DNA from: an uncultured Clostridia bacterium
Lineage (GTDB): Bacteria > Bacillota > Clostridia > Christensenellales > Borkfalkiaceae
DNA length: 40,728 nucleotides
NCBI GenBank assembly: GCA_905235785.1
Contig: CAJOMP010000009.1
Span: 1-40,728, forward strand
Reading direction: 5' to 3'
The notes under the pieces were generated by a model that saw nothing but the letters and a program-made list of their open reading frames with translations, did no database searches and was not told where the DNA came from. Shown here piece after piece: positions 6,661 through 14,883 of the stretch (position 1 is its first letter; every line of letters starts with the position of its first letter). Made by a program: the position numbers and the translations under genes.

Positions 6661-8100
6661 ATGGATATTATTAACTTTACAAAGCCAACAATTATGGGTG
6701 CGAGTCTTTTCGGAGATCTAAGCATACCTTTTGCGAAATTTATTTTATGGTTGATAACCATCACGTCTTCGGTTGCGGCGGGCGTAATTTTGTTTACGCT
6801 GTTTTTGAAACTGATAACTCTCCCCTTCGACTTTATGTCGAGATTTTCGATGCGTAAAAATTCCATCAAAATGGAACAGATGCGCCCCGAACTTGAAAAA
6901 CTACAACAGCAATACGCGAACGATAAAAATCTTTACAATCAAAAAATGATGGCGCTCTATAAAAAGAACGGCTATTCTATGTTCGGCGCGTGTTTGCCGA
7001 CCATTATCACGCTCTTAATTTTTATTATTGCAATAGGTGGTTTTACTTCTTATTCTAATTATCAGAATAAACAGTATTTTTACGATATGAGCGTTGCCTA
7101 TAACAACGTGTTATACGCGGGGCTTGAAATCGACGGAGAATACGTTTATATAGACGAAGACGGCGCAATAACGGTAAACGACGCTAAAATTTTAGCGGCT
7201 GAAACGTTTGACGGAACTAATCTTATCGTTAACAAAACGGAAACAGGTTTTACGCTTGAAACCGTAGGGGGATATATAAAGTATACCCTTTCTAACGGCG
7301 CGAGAACGTTTGCCGTTACGGATCTTAATAACGTTATAAACGCGGAGTATAACAACGAGCTTAAAAACGCCGACGGGGATACTTGGGAGCAAGCCAACCT
7401 GAAAAATCACGAACTTACAGCCGAAGACTTTTTATCTTCGATAGGTTCTCTTAAATCGGCGGAAACTTTCCGGTCTAACGGCGCCGGATTTTTATGGATA
7501 AAGAACATCTGGGTAACGGACAGTCCCACGAAACACCCCGTTGAAACGGAGTGGAAAACCTTTCAGAATACTTACGGGTATAACGGACAAGACGTCAACG
7601 ATATAGGCGCGGACGGATACGGAAAACTTATCGCCGCTTTAACTGACGAACAGTCCGCCCCGAACGGATATTTTATACTCGTCGCGTTGACCGTGCTTTC
7701 TTCCCTTTTATCTCAATTCGTTATCGGAAGAAGTCAGAAAGCGCAAATGGAATTGCAAACGGTAGACGGGCAAGGCGCGCAGACGCAGAAGATAATGATG
7801 TGGATGATGCCTATAATGATGGCGATATTCGCGTTCATCTACACGGCGGCGTTCTCTATATATATCGTTTTGAGTTCGATTTTCAGTCTTTTGACCACGC
7901 TTTTAATAAACTTTATCGCGGACAGAAAATATAAACCGAAAGAATCCGGCGAAGGAGAAATAATTCGCGGCAGAGTTTATGTTCCGCCGAAAAAAGAAGA
8001 ACCTTCAAAAACCAAGAAAAAGAAAGACAAGACCGCAGACGACGGGTTTTTATCGGGACTTGCCGATAAAAAGAAACACCCGCGCGGCAGATTAAAGTAA
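6661..8100 (+). CDS. yidC: Membrane protein insertase YidC/Oxa1
   Basis: A 479-residue insertase that inserts and folds membrane proteins with or without SecYEG. Hydrophobic segments at about 24-50, 108-130, 336-357, 380-403 and 403-420; between the first two lies the charged cytoplasmic hairpin MRPELEKLQQQYANDKN. Long for a Gram-positive YidC: about 145 residues (131-275) are inserted between the second segment and the conserved GFLWIKNIW, which precedes the third. The tail 423-479 is rich in Lys and Pro and could bind ribosomes. No lipobox is visible at the N-terminus. It starts directly on the yidD stop. Confidence 0.93.
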   Translation: MDIINFTKPTIMGASLFGDLSIPFAKFILWLITITSSVAAGVILFTLFLKLITLPFDFMSRFSMRKNSIKMEQMRPELEKLQQQYANDKNLYNQKMMALYKKNGYSMFGACLPTIITLLIFIIAIGGFTSYSNYQNKQYFYDMSVAYNNVLYAGLEIDGEYVYIDEDGAITVNDAKILAAETFDGTNLIVNKTETGFTLETVGGYIKYTLSNGARTFAVTDLNNVINAEYNNELKNADGDTWEQANLKNHELTAEDFLSSIGSLKSAETFRSNGAGFLWIKNIWVTDSPTKHPVETEWKTFQNTYGYNGQDVNDIGADGYGKLIAALTDEQSAPNGYFILVALTVLSSLLSQFVIGRSQKAQMELQTVDGQGAQTQKIMMWMMPIMMAIFAFIYTAAFSIYIVLSSIFSLLTTLLINFIADRKYKPKESGEGEIIRGRVYVPPKKEEPSKTKKKKDKTADDGFLSGLADKKKHPRGRLK

Positions 8101-8138
8101 ATAAATCGCCGAAAAACGGCGAATAAGGAGTTAATATA

Positions 8139-9041
8139 ATGGAGTTTACAGGAAAAACGGTTGAAGAAGCCAAGGAAAAGGGGCTTACGGAACTCGGAAT
8201 TTCGGAGCAGGACGCGGAAATAACGGTCATATCCGAAGCGGTGAAAGGACTTTTCGGAAAAATCAAGAAAGAAGCGGTAGTCGACGTTAAAAAGAAAGAA
8301 AAAGCGGCAAAAGAAAAGAAAGTCGAAACCATTACGGAAACAAAGCAATTAAAAGAAGAGAAAAAGAAAAACGCAGAAAACCCGTCGGGAACGGAATCGG
8401 CGGCAAAATTTATCGAAAACCTTTTGAATATTATGGGAATAAGCGCGAAAGTCGAAATAGCGGGAGAAAATAAGATCTCGCTTTCCGCGGAAGACATTTC
8501 TTCCGTTATAGGCTATCGCGGCGAAGTTCTGGACGCCATACAGGTGCTTTCCGGCGCGGTGGCGAATATCGGTAACAAAGAATATAAAAAATTAGTGGTG
8601 GATTGCGAAAATTACCGCGACCGCCGCGAAGAAACGCTTATCGCCCTTGCTCATAAACTCGAAAGTAAAGCGACGGAAATGAGAAGAAAAGTCATTTTAG
8701 AGCCGATGAGCCCGTTTGAAAGACGAATTATCCATACCGCGCTTGCGGAAAGCGAAACGGTGAAAACCGAGAGCGAAGGCAAAGAACCGACAAGATACGT
8801 TGTAATTATTCCGAACGACCTTGACGAAGACGCTAAACCGTATAATGCGGGGGCGCATCACGGCAGAAACGGAAACGGCGGAAAATTCGGCGGGAGAAGA
8901 AACGACCGTCGCGGCGGCAGAGATTTTAAAGGTCGCGGACGCGGGGGTCAACGCGGAAGCGGGTTTACCGAAGAAAAGAGAAAATCTACCCTGTCTTTCG
9001 GCACTTATCTCGGAAACAGTTTAAAAGATAAAGAACAATAA
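8139..9041 (+). CDS. jag: RNA-binding protein KhpB/Jag (Jag_N-KH-R3H)
   Basis: A 300-residue protein with a Jag_N domain (1-50), a Lys/Glu-rich linker, a KH domain with GYRGEVLDAIQVLSG and an R3H domain (YRDRREETLIALAHKLE...PFERRIIHTAL). KhpB works with KhpA as an RNA chaperone that affects division and cell-wall growth in Bacillota. Unusual is the C-terminal tail from about residue 228, rich in Gly-Arg-Asn with RGG-like steps (GGRRNDRRGG, KGRGRGGQRG), well beyond the R3H domain. AAGGAGTTAATATAATG is a strong ribosome-binding site. Its place after yidC is the classic one. Confidence 0.93.
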   Translation: MEFTGKTVEEAKEKGLTELGISEQDAEITVISEAVKGLFGKIKKEAVVDVKKKEKAAKEKKVETITETKQLKEEKKKNAENPSGTESAAKFIENLLNIMGISAKVEIAGENKISLSAEDISSVIGYRGEVLDAIQVLSGAVANIGNKEYKKLVVDCENYRDRREETLIALAHKLESKATEMRRKVILEPMSPFERRIIHTALAESETVKTESEGKEPTRYVVIIPNDLDEDAKPYNAGAHHGRNGNGGKFGGRRNDRRGGRDFKGRGRGGQRGSGFTEEKRKSTLSFGTYLGNSLKDKEQ

Positions 9042-9045
9042 TAAA

Positions 9046-9091
9046 GTTTTGCCCGCGAATAACACAGGTTAGTGTTTTCGCGGGCAAAAAC
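9046..9091 (+). terminator. Long hairpin after jag
   Basis: A near-perfect stem (AGTTTTGCCCGCGAA...TTCGCGGGCAAAAACT with an inner AACAC/GTGTT part). It closes the jag transcript, but no U-tract follows the 3' arm, so it may be a processing or stability hairpin instead of a classical terminator. Confidence 0.5.
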
Positions 9092-9130
9092 TATAAGGCT
9101 TTCGGGGCTTATTCCGAAAAGGTGAAAAAA

Positions 9131-10873
9131 ATGAAAAAACTTATGATAGGAAACCAAGCGGTAAGCCGCGGGCTTTACGACGGCGGAATTAAATTTATGT
9201 CGTCTTACCCCGGCACACCGTCTACCGAGATAACGGAATTTATCGCAAAGTACGACGACGTTAAATCAGAGTGGGCGCCCAACGAAAAAGTCGGCTTAGA
9301 AGCGGCTTTCGGGGCGAGCCTTGCGGGCGTAAGATCGGCTTGCGCTATGAAACACGTGGGATTAAACGTCGCCGCCGACCCCTTGTTTACTATGTCCTAT
9401 ACGGGCGTAAACGGCGGGCTTGTCGTTTGCGTTGCGGACGACCCCGCAATGCACTCTTCGCAAAACGAACAGGATTCCCGCCACTATGCGATAGCCGCGA
9501 AAGTGCCTATGTTAGAACCTTCCGATTCGCAGGAAGCGTATGATTTTGCAAAAGCGGCGTTCGATATTTCGGAAAATTTCGATACCCCCGTTATTCTGCG
9601 TATGTGCACGAGAGTGGCGCACAGTCAGTCGTTGGTTTTAGCGGGCGACCGCGCGGAAATTCCCGCAAAACCTTACGTTAAAAACGGCGCGAAATATATA
9701 ATGGTGCCGGCGAACGCAATAAAAAGACACGTCGTTGTGGAAGAAAGGACGGAAAAGTTAAAAGAATACGCCGAAAACTGTCCCTTTAACCGCGTCGAAA
9801 AGGGCGGAAAAGAAATAGGTATTATAACTTCGGGAACTTCTTATCAGTACGTAAAGGAAGTTTTCGGCGATATGGTAAGCGTGCTTAAAATAGGTATGCC
9901 GAACCCCTTGCCCGAAAAACTTATTACGGATTTTGCTAATTCCGTAGATAAACTTTACGTGATCGAAGAATTAGACCCGATAATCGAAACCCATTGCAGA
10001 AATTTGGGACTTAAACCGATAGGCAAAGAACTCTTTTCGCCGCTCGGCGAATATTCGCAGGAAATAATAGCGAAAGCCTTTAATTTACCCGCAAAACCTT
10101 GCGTTACGGCGGATACGCCCGTTCCCGCAAGACCGCCGATGCTTTGCGCCGGATGCCCGCACCGCGGGATGTTTTACACGCTCGCGAAAAACAAGGTTAC
10201 CGTTATCGGCGATATCGGCTGTTATTCGCTCGGCGCTCAGCCGCCCCTTTGCGCGTTGGACACCACCGTTTGCATGGGCGCGTCTGTTTCGGGTATACAC
10301 GGGTTTTTAAAAGCGTCGGATGAAAAAGCGGCGGAAAAGACCGTCGCGGTTATCGGGGATTCGACGTTTATGCACTCCGGCGTTACGGGGCTTATTAACA
10401 TTGCTTACAACGGGTCAAATTCGACGGTTATAATTTTAGACAATTCCATAACGGGCATGACGGGACATCAGCAGAATCCGACCACGGGATATAACATAAA
10501 GGGCGACCCCGCGGGCAAAGTGAATTTAGAAGAACTTTGCCGATCGGTAGGTATAAACCGCGTGCGCGTAGTAGACCCGTACGACCTTAAAGCCTGCGAC
10601 GAAACGTTAAAAGAAGAACTCGCGGCGAAAGAACCTTCGGTAATTATTTCAAGGCGGCCGTGCGTGCTGTTAAAGTACGTGAAAACCGCTCCCCCGCTTA
10701 GCGTAAACAAAGAGAAATGCCGTTCCTGCAAAAAATGTCTGTCGCTCGGTTGCCCCGCGATATCATTTAAAGAAGGAAAAGCGCATATCGACGCGACGCT
10801 TTGCGTAGGGTGCGAAGTTTGTAAGGGGTTGTGCCCGTTCGGCGCAATCGAAAACGGGGGGATAAAACAATGA
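9131..10873 (+). CDS. iorA: Indolepyruvate ferredoxin oxidoreductase, alpha subunit
   Basis: 580 residues. With IorB it oxidatively decarboxylates aryl 2-oxo acids (indolepyruvate, phenylpyruvate, hydroxyphenylpyruvate) to aryl-acetyl-CoA and reduces ferredoxin. Visible: MSSYPGTPSTEI and QDSRHYA in the N-terminal pyrimidine domain, thiamine-diphosphate sites GDIGCYSLG and GDSTFMHSG, and a C-terminal 2[4Fe-4S] ferredoxin part (CRSCKKCLSLGCP and CVGCEVCKGLCP). I chose ATG 9131 over GTG 9122 because AAGGTG at 9118-9123 is the ribosome-binding site for ATG 9131. The stop overlaps iorB by 4 bases (ATGA). Confidence 0.95.
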   Translation: MKKLMIGNQAVSRGLYDGGIKFMSSYPGTPSTEITEFIAKYDDVKSEWAPNEKVGLEAAFGASLAGVRSACAMKHVGLNVAADPLFTMSYTGVNGGLVVCVADDPAMHSSQNEQDSRHYAIAAKVPMLEPSDSQEAYDFAKAAFDISENFDTPVILRMCTRVAHSQSLVLAGDRAEIPAKPYVKNGAKYIMVPANAIKRHVVVEERTEKLKEYAENCPFNRVEKGGKEIGIITSGTSYQYVKEVFGDMVSVLKIGMPNPLPEKLITDFANSVDKLYVIEELDPIIETHCRNLGLKPIGKELFSPLGEYSQEIIAKAFNLPAKPCVTADTPVPARPPMLCAGCPHRGMFYTLAKNKVTVIGDIGCYSLGAQPPLCALDTTVCMGASVSGIHGFLKASDEKAAEKTVAVIGDSTFMHSGVTGLINIAYNGSNSTVIILDNSITGMTGHQQNPTTGYNIKGDPAGKVNLEELCRSVGINRVRVVDPYDLKACDETLKEELAAKEPSVIISRRPCVLLKYVKTAPPLSVNKEKCRSCKKCLSLGCPAISFKEGKAHIDATLCVGCEVCKGLCPFGAIENGGIKQ

Positions 10874-11439
10874 CAACTAACGTTATGATAGTGGGCGTCG
10901 GCGGACAGGGAAGTTTGCTTGCGAGTAAACTTTTAGGCGCGGTTTTAACCGAAGAAGGATACGACGTTAAAGTTTCCGAAGTACACGGCATGAGTCAGCG
11001 CGGCGGAAGCGTGGTTACATACGTGCGTTTCGGGGATAAAGTCTATTCGCCCATCATTACCGAAGGCGAAGCCGACTATATTTTGTCTTTCGAGAAACTC
11101 GAAGCGGCGCGCTTTGCGGGATATCTTAAAAAAGGCGGCGAAATAATCGTCAACACGCAGGAAATAGACCCGATGCCCGTTATCACGGGCGCGGCGGAAT
11201 ACCCGTCGGATATACTCAACGAACTTAAAAACAAGGGCGTTAAGATCGACGAAACGGACGCTCTTAAAGTAGCGGAAAGCGCGGGAAGCGCGAAAGCGGT
11301 GAATATCGTGCTTTTGTCGCGCTTTGCGAAAAGATTTTCCGTGCCGAAGGAAAAATGGTTGGCGGCGATAGAAAAAACGGTTGCGCCGAAATTCGTGGAA
11401 ATGAACAAAAAAGCCTTTGAAACAGGCTATAATTTATAA
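10870..11439 (+). CDS. iorB: Indolepyruvate ferredoxin oxidoreductase, beta subunit
   Basis: 189 residues of the pyruvate-ferredoxin oxidoreductase gamma-like domain: MTTNVMIVGVGGQGSLLASK, then EVHGMSQRGGSVVTYVRFG. It pairs with IorA to form the active enzyme and contributes to the CoA-binding side. The start ATG overlaps the iorA TGA (ATGA), a strong sign of coupled, stoichiometric synthesis. An upstream in-frame extension into iorA exists but does not fit the family N-terminus. Confidence 0.93.
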   Translation: MTTNVMIVGVGGQGSLLASKLLGAVLTEEGYDVKVSEVHGMSQRGGSVVTYVRFGDKVYSPIITEGEADYILSFEKLEAARFAGYLKKGGEIIVNTQEIDPMPVITGAAEYPSDILNELKNKGVKIDETDALKVAESAGSAKAVNIVLLSRFAKRFSVPKEKWLAAIEKTVAPKFVEMNKKAFETGYNL

Positions 11440-11459
11440 TAACCAAAGGGAGAAACAAC

Positions 11460-12770
11460 GTGGAAAAGCAGTATTATCAGAAAGAAATCGAAACTATGCC
11501 GGTTGAAAAAATCAAGGTTTTGCAATCGGAAAAACTCGTAAAGCAAGTAAAGCACGTGTACGAACACGTGCCCTATTACCGCGATTTAATGGATAAAAAG
11601 GGCGTTCGTCCCGAAGATATCCGCGGTGTAGACGATTTACATAAATTGCCCTTTATTTCAAAGAGCGATTTAAGGGAAACCTATCCTTACGGGATGCTCG
11701 CCGTGCCGCTTGCGGACTGTGTGAGAATTCAGTCCACATCGGGCACGACGGGAAAACGCGTTATCGCTTACTATACGCAACACGATATCGACCTGTGGGA
11801 AGACTGTTGCGCGCGCGCCATCGTGGCGGCGGGCGGCACGAGAGACGACGTGGTGCAGGTGTGTTACGGTTACGGGCTTTTTACGGGCGGGCCGGGGCTA
11901 AACGGCGGTTCGCACAAAGTAGGAAGTTTAACGCTGCCTATGTCGAGCGGCAACACCGACAGGCAGATACAGTTTATGATGGATTTAAAATCCACGATTC
12001 TTTGTTGCACTCCGTCTTACGCCGCGTATATCGGCGAAACGTTGAAAGAACAAGGATACAAACCCGAAGACAACCATTTGAAAGCGGGTATTTTCGGCGC
12101 GGAGCCTTGGACGGAAGAAATGCGCCGCGACATAGAAAAATCGCTCGGCATTAAAGCCTATGATATTTACGGGCTTACCGAAACGTCCGGCCCCGGAGTT
12201 TCTTTCGAGTGCGAAGAACAGCACGGGATGCACGTAAACGAAGACCACTTTATAGCGGAGATAATCGACCCCGAAACGGGAGAAGTTCTGCCCGAAGGCG
12301 AACGCGGCGAACTCGTGTTTACTTCGCTCGATAAAGAAGCGTTTCCTTTGCTCCGCTACCGCACGCGCGATATCTGCGTGCTGTCGCGCAAAAAGTGTTC
12401 GTGCGGCAGGACTTTTGTCCGTATGGCAAAGCCTATGGGCAGGAGCGACGATATGCTTATAATCCGCGGCGTGAACGTGTTCCCGTCGCAGATAGAAACG
12501 GTGTTATTAAACGAAGGTTACGCGCCTAACTACCACATAGAAGTAGACCGCGTGAACAATACGGACACGCTGGACGTTTACGTGGAACTTCTGCCCGAAC
12601 AGATGTCGGACGTTACCGAAGGCATAACGGCGAGAGAAAAGGCGCTTTCCGCCGCAATCACCACGATGCTGGGTATCAGACCCGCCGTGCACCTTGTTCC
12701 GCCTAAAACGATAGTAAGGAGCGAAGGTAAAGCGGTAAGGGTTACGGATAAACGTAAATTACACGATTAA
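11460..12770 (+). CDS. paaK: Phenylacetate-CoA ligase family protein
   Basis: 436 residues with a GTG start preceded by AAAGGGAG. A member of the PaaK branch of AMP-forming ligases: YERHVPYYR-like N-terminus (KHVYEHVPYYRDLMDKKG), AMP-binding STSGTTGKR, GLTETSGPGV, then RYRTRDIC and RSDDMLIIRGVNVFP. These enzymes interconvert aryl acetates and aryl-acetyl-CoA with ATP/AMP. Next to iorAB it could act in reverse to harvest energy, or activate exported or imported aryl acetate; direction is not readable. iorAB-paaK neighbourhoods are common in anaerobes. Confidence 0.92.
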   Translation: MEKQYYQKEIETMPVEKIKVLQSEKLVKQVKHVYEHVPYYRDLMDKKGVRPEDIRGVDDLHKLPFISKSDLRETYPYGMLAVPLADCVRIQSTSGTTGKRVIAYYTQHDIDLWEDCCARAIVAAGGTRDDVVQVCYGYGLFTGGPGLNGGSHKVGSLTLPMSSGNTDRQIQFMMDLKSTILCCTPSYAAYIGETLKEQGYKPEDNHLKAGIFGAEPWTEEMRRDIEKSLGIKAYDIYGLTETSGPGVSFECEEQHGMHVNEDHFIAEIIDPETGEVLPEGERGELVFTSLDKEAFPLLRYRTRDICVLSRKKCSCGRTFVRMAKPMGRSDDMLIIRGVNVFPSQIETVLLNEGYAPNYHIEVDRVNNTDTLDVYVELLPEQMSDVTEGITAREKALSAAITTMLGIRPAVHLVPPKTIVRSEGKAVRVTDKRKLHD

Positions 12771-12782
12771 GGGGGGATAAAA

Positions 12783-13202
12783 ATGGCAATAAAACAGTTG
12801 ACCGTTTATGTTGAAAACAAAGCGGGATATCTTTCCGAATTAACAAAGTTGTTTGCCGAAAGCAAAATCAACATGAAAGCGTTGTCGATAGCGGACACAA
12901 AAGACTTCGGTCTTTTGCGCCTTATAGTAGACAGACCGAGCGATGCGCTTTCGGTGCTCGAAAAGCACGGATATCTCGGCAAGATTACGGAAGTTATCGG
13001 AGTCGAGATTCCGAACGAAACGGGTTCGCTTTCAAAAGCGCTTTCCGCGCTAGCCGATAGCGGCGTAAACGTGGAATATCTGTACGCGTTTTTATCGGGT
13101 ACGCCTGACAGCGCGTACGTCGTTATAAAGGCGACCGACGTTTCTGCCGAAGAGATTTTAAAGAAAGCGGGATTTAAAGAGATAAAAGGGCTTTCGGAAT
13201 AG
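12783..13202 (+). CDS. Tandem ACT-domain protein
   Basis: 139 residues forming two ACT domains: QLTVYVENKAGYLSELTKLF with GLLRLIVDRP, then VIGVEIPNETGSLSKALSAL with YAFLSGTPDSAYVVIKATD. ACT domains bind amino acids and usually regulate metabolic enzymes. Its place right after paaK (12 bases, with an AAGGGGGGATAAAAATG ribosome-binding site) suggests sensing of an aromatic amino acid that feeds this pathway (inference). It has no catalytic domain. Confidence 0.88.
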   Translation: MAIKQLTVYVENKAGYLSELTKLFAESKINMKALSIADTKDFGLLRLIVDRPSDALSVLEKHGYLGKITEVIGVEIPNETGSLSKALSALADSGVNVEYLYAFLSGTPDSAYVVIKATDVSAEEILKKAGFKEIKGLSE

Positions 13203-13230
13203 AAAAGGTCTTATAAACGGGAGATAAAAG

Positions 13231-14868
13231 TTGCTTACCGAATTGTTGGAAAGAAACGCCGCCACTTATTGCGGCGACGTTGCGCTTGTGGAATTAAACC
13301 CCGCGGGCGAAGAGAAGAAAAAAAGCACGTGGAAAGAGTATTCGCTTGTCGAACAGAGTTCTTCAAGGCATTACCGCAGAGAAATAACGTGGGGCGAATT
13401 TAACGAACAAGCGAACAGAGTTTCGCACTTTTTGACGGATAAAGGCGTTAAAAAGGGCGACAAAGTGGGCATTTTACTTATGAATTGCTTGGAGTGGTTG
13501 CCCATTTACTTCGGAATATTGAAAACGGGCGCGCTTGCCGTGCCTATGAATTTCCGCTATACCGCGGAAGAAATCAGGTACTGCGCAAACCTTGCCGACG
13601 TGAAAACGCTTGTTTTCGGTCCGGAATTTATCGGGCGCGTGGAAGAGATCGCGGGCGAGTTAGGCAACAGCGTGGCGCTGTACTTTACGGGCGGCGACTA
13701 TTGCCCTACTTTTGCCGAAGACTTCGACGAAGAAATAAAGGATTATCCCACCGATAACCCGAACGTTTCTTTGCGCGAGGACGACGACGCGGCTATTTAT
13801 TTTTCAAGCGGCACGACGGGCTTTCCGAAAGCCATTTTGCACGCGCATCGCGCGCTTACGCACGCCGCGACGGTCGAACAAAAGCACCACGGGCAAACGC
13901 GCGACGACGTTTTCTTATGTATTCCCCCGCTCTATCATACGGGCGCGAAAATGCACTGGTTCGGCAGTCTTGTTTCGGCGAGCAAAGCGGTACTGCTCCG
14001 CGGGACTACGCCCGAAACCATTATGGAAGCGATTTCCAACGAACGCTGTACGATAGTATGGCTTTTAGTGCCTTGGGCGCAGGATATTTTGGAAAAACTC
14101 GATAACGGCGCGATAAAACTCGAAGATTATCACGTTAAACAGTTCAGGCTTATGCATATCGGGGCGCAACCCGTGCCGCAGAGTTTGATCAAGCATTGGC
14201 AGGATTATTTCCCCGGGCAACTTTACGACACCAACTACGGGTTAAGCGAATCCATAGGACCGGGGGCTGTGCATCTCGGTGTGGAAAACATACGGAAAGT
14301 CGGCGCGATAGGCGTTGCGGGGTACGGCTGGCAAGTTAAAATCGTCAAAGAAGACGGCGTTACCGAAGTAAAAGGCGGCGAAGTCGGCGAACTTGCGCTT
14401 AAAGGCGCGGGGGTTATGAAATGTTACTATAAAAACCCCAAAGCGACGGCGGAAGTTATGCGCGGCGAGTGGCTTTTGACCGGCGATATGGCAAAACAGG
14501 ACGAAGACGGCTTTATCTATCTTGTAGACAGGAAAAAAGACGTTATCGTTTGCGGCGGCGAAAACCTTTACCCCGTCGAAATAGAAAACTTTATGCGTAA
14601 GTTCGATAAAATCAAAGACGTCGCGGTTATAGGGCTGCCGGACAAACGTTTGGGCGAAATTCCCGCGGCTATCGTGGAAATAAAGGCGGGAGAAACCTGC
14701 TCGCAGGAAGAAATAGACGAGTTTTGTCTTGCTCTTCCAAGATACAAACGTCCGAGAAAGGTGATTTTCGCAAAAGTCCCGCGTAACGCCACGGGTAAAA
14801 TCGAAAAACCGCTTTTACGCAAAATTTATAACGCCGACAATATCGTCGACGAACAAAACCGTTCTTAA
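13231..14868 (+). CDS. AMP-dependent acyl-CoA synthetase
   Basis: 545 residues with a TTG start preceded by GGGAGATAAAAG. ANL-superfamily ligase: YFSSGTTGFPKAILHAHRA (P-loop), NYGLSESIGPG, LLTGDMAKQDEDGFIYLVDR and catalytic Lys near the end in PRNATGKIEKPLLRK. It makes acyl-CoA and AMP from a carboxylate, ATP and CoA. A low-complexity stretch (EEKKKSTWKEYSLVEQSSSR) interrupts the N-terminal region. As a second ligase beside paaK it may use a branched-chain or aryl carboxylate; substrate unknown. Confidence 0.9.
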   Translation: MLTELLERNAATYCGDVALVELNPAGEEKKKSTWKEYSLVEQSSSRHYRREITWGEFNEQANRVSHFLTDKGVKKGDKVGILLMNCLEWLPIYFGILKTGALAVPMNFRYTAEEIRYCANLADVKTLVFGPEFIGRVEEIAGELGNSVALYFTGGDYCPTFAEDFDEEIKDYPTDNPNVSLREDDDAAIYFSSGTTGFPKAILHAHRALTHAATVEQKHHGQTRDDVFLCIPPLYHTGAKMHWFGSLVSASKAVLLRGTTPETIMEAISNERCTIVWLLVPWAQDILEKLDNGAIKLEDYHVKQFRLMHIGAQPVPQSLIKHWQDYFPGQLYDTNYGLSESIGPGAVHLGVENIRKVGAIGVAGYGWQVKIVKEDGVTEVKGGEVGELALKGAGVMKCYYKNPKATAEVMRGEWLLTGDMAKQDEDGFIYLVDRKKDVIVCGGENLYPVEIENFMRKFDKIKDVAVIGLPDKRLGEIPAAIVEIKAGETCSQEEIDEFCLALPRYKRPRKVIFAKVPRNATGKIEKPLLRKIYNADNIVDEQNRS

Positions 14869-14883
14869 AAAAAGGAAAATCTT

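Noticed and set aside
9346..9360. CACGTG motifs resembling parS in coding genes (also near 11555-11570 and 13327)
   Set aside because: They lack the full GTTTCACGTGAAAC palindrome and lie inside genes.
11985..12248. Long opposite-strand frames in the 9-16 kb cluster
   Set aside because: They are shadows of GC-rich codons in iorA, paaK and neighbours, without ribosome-binding sites or recognisable domains.
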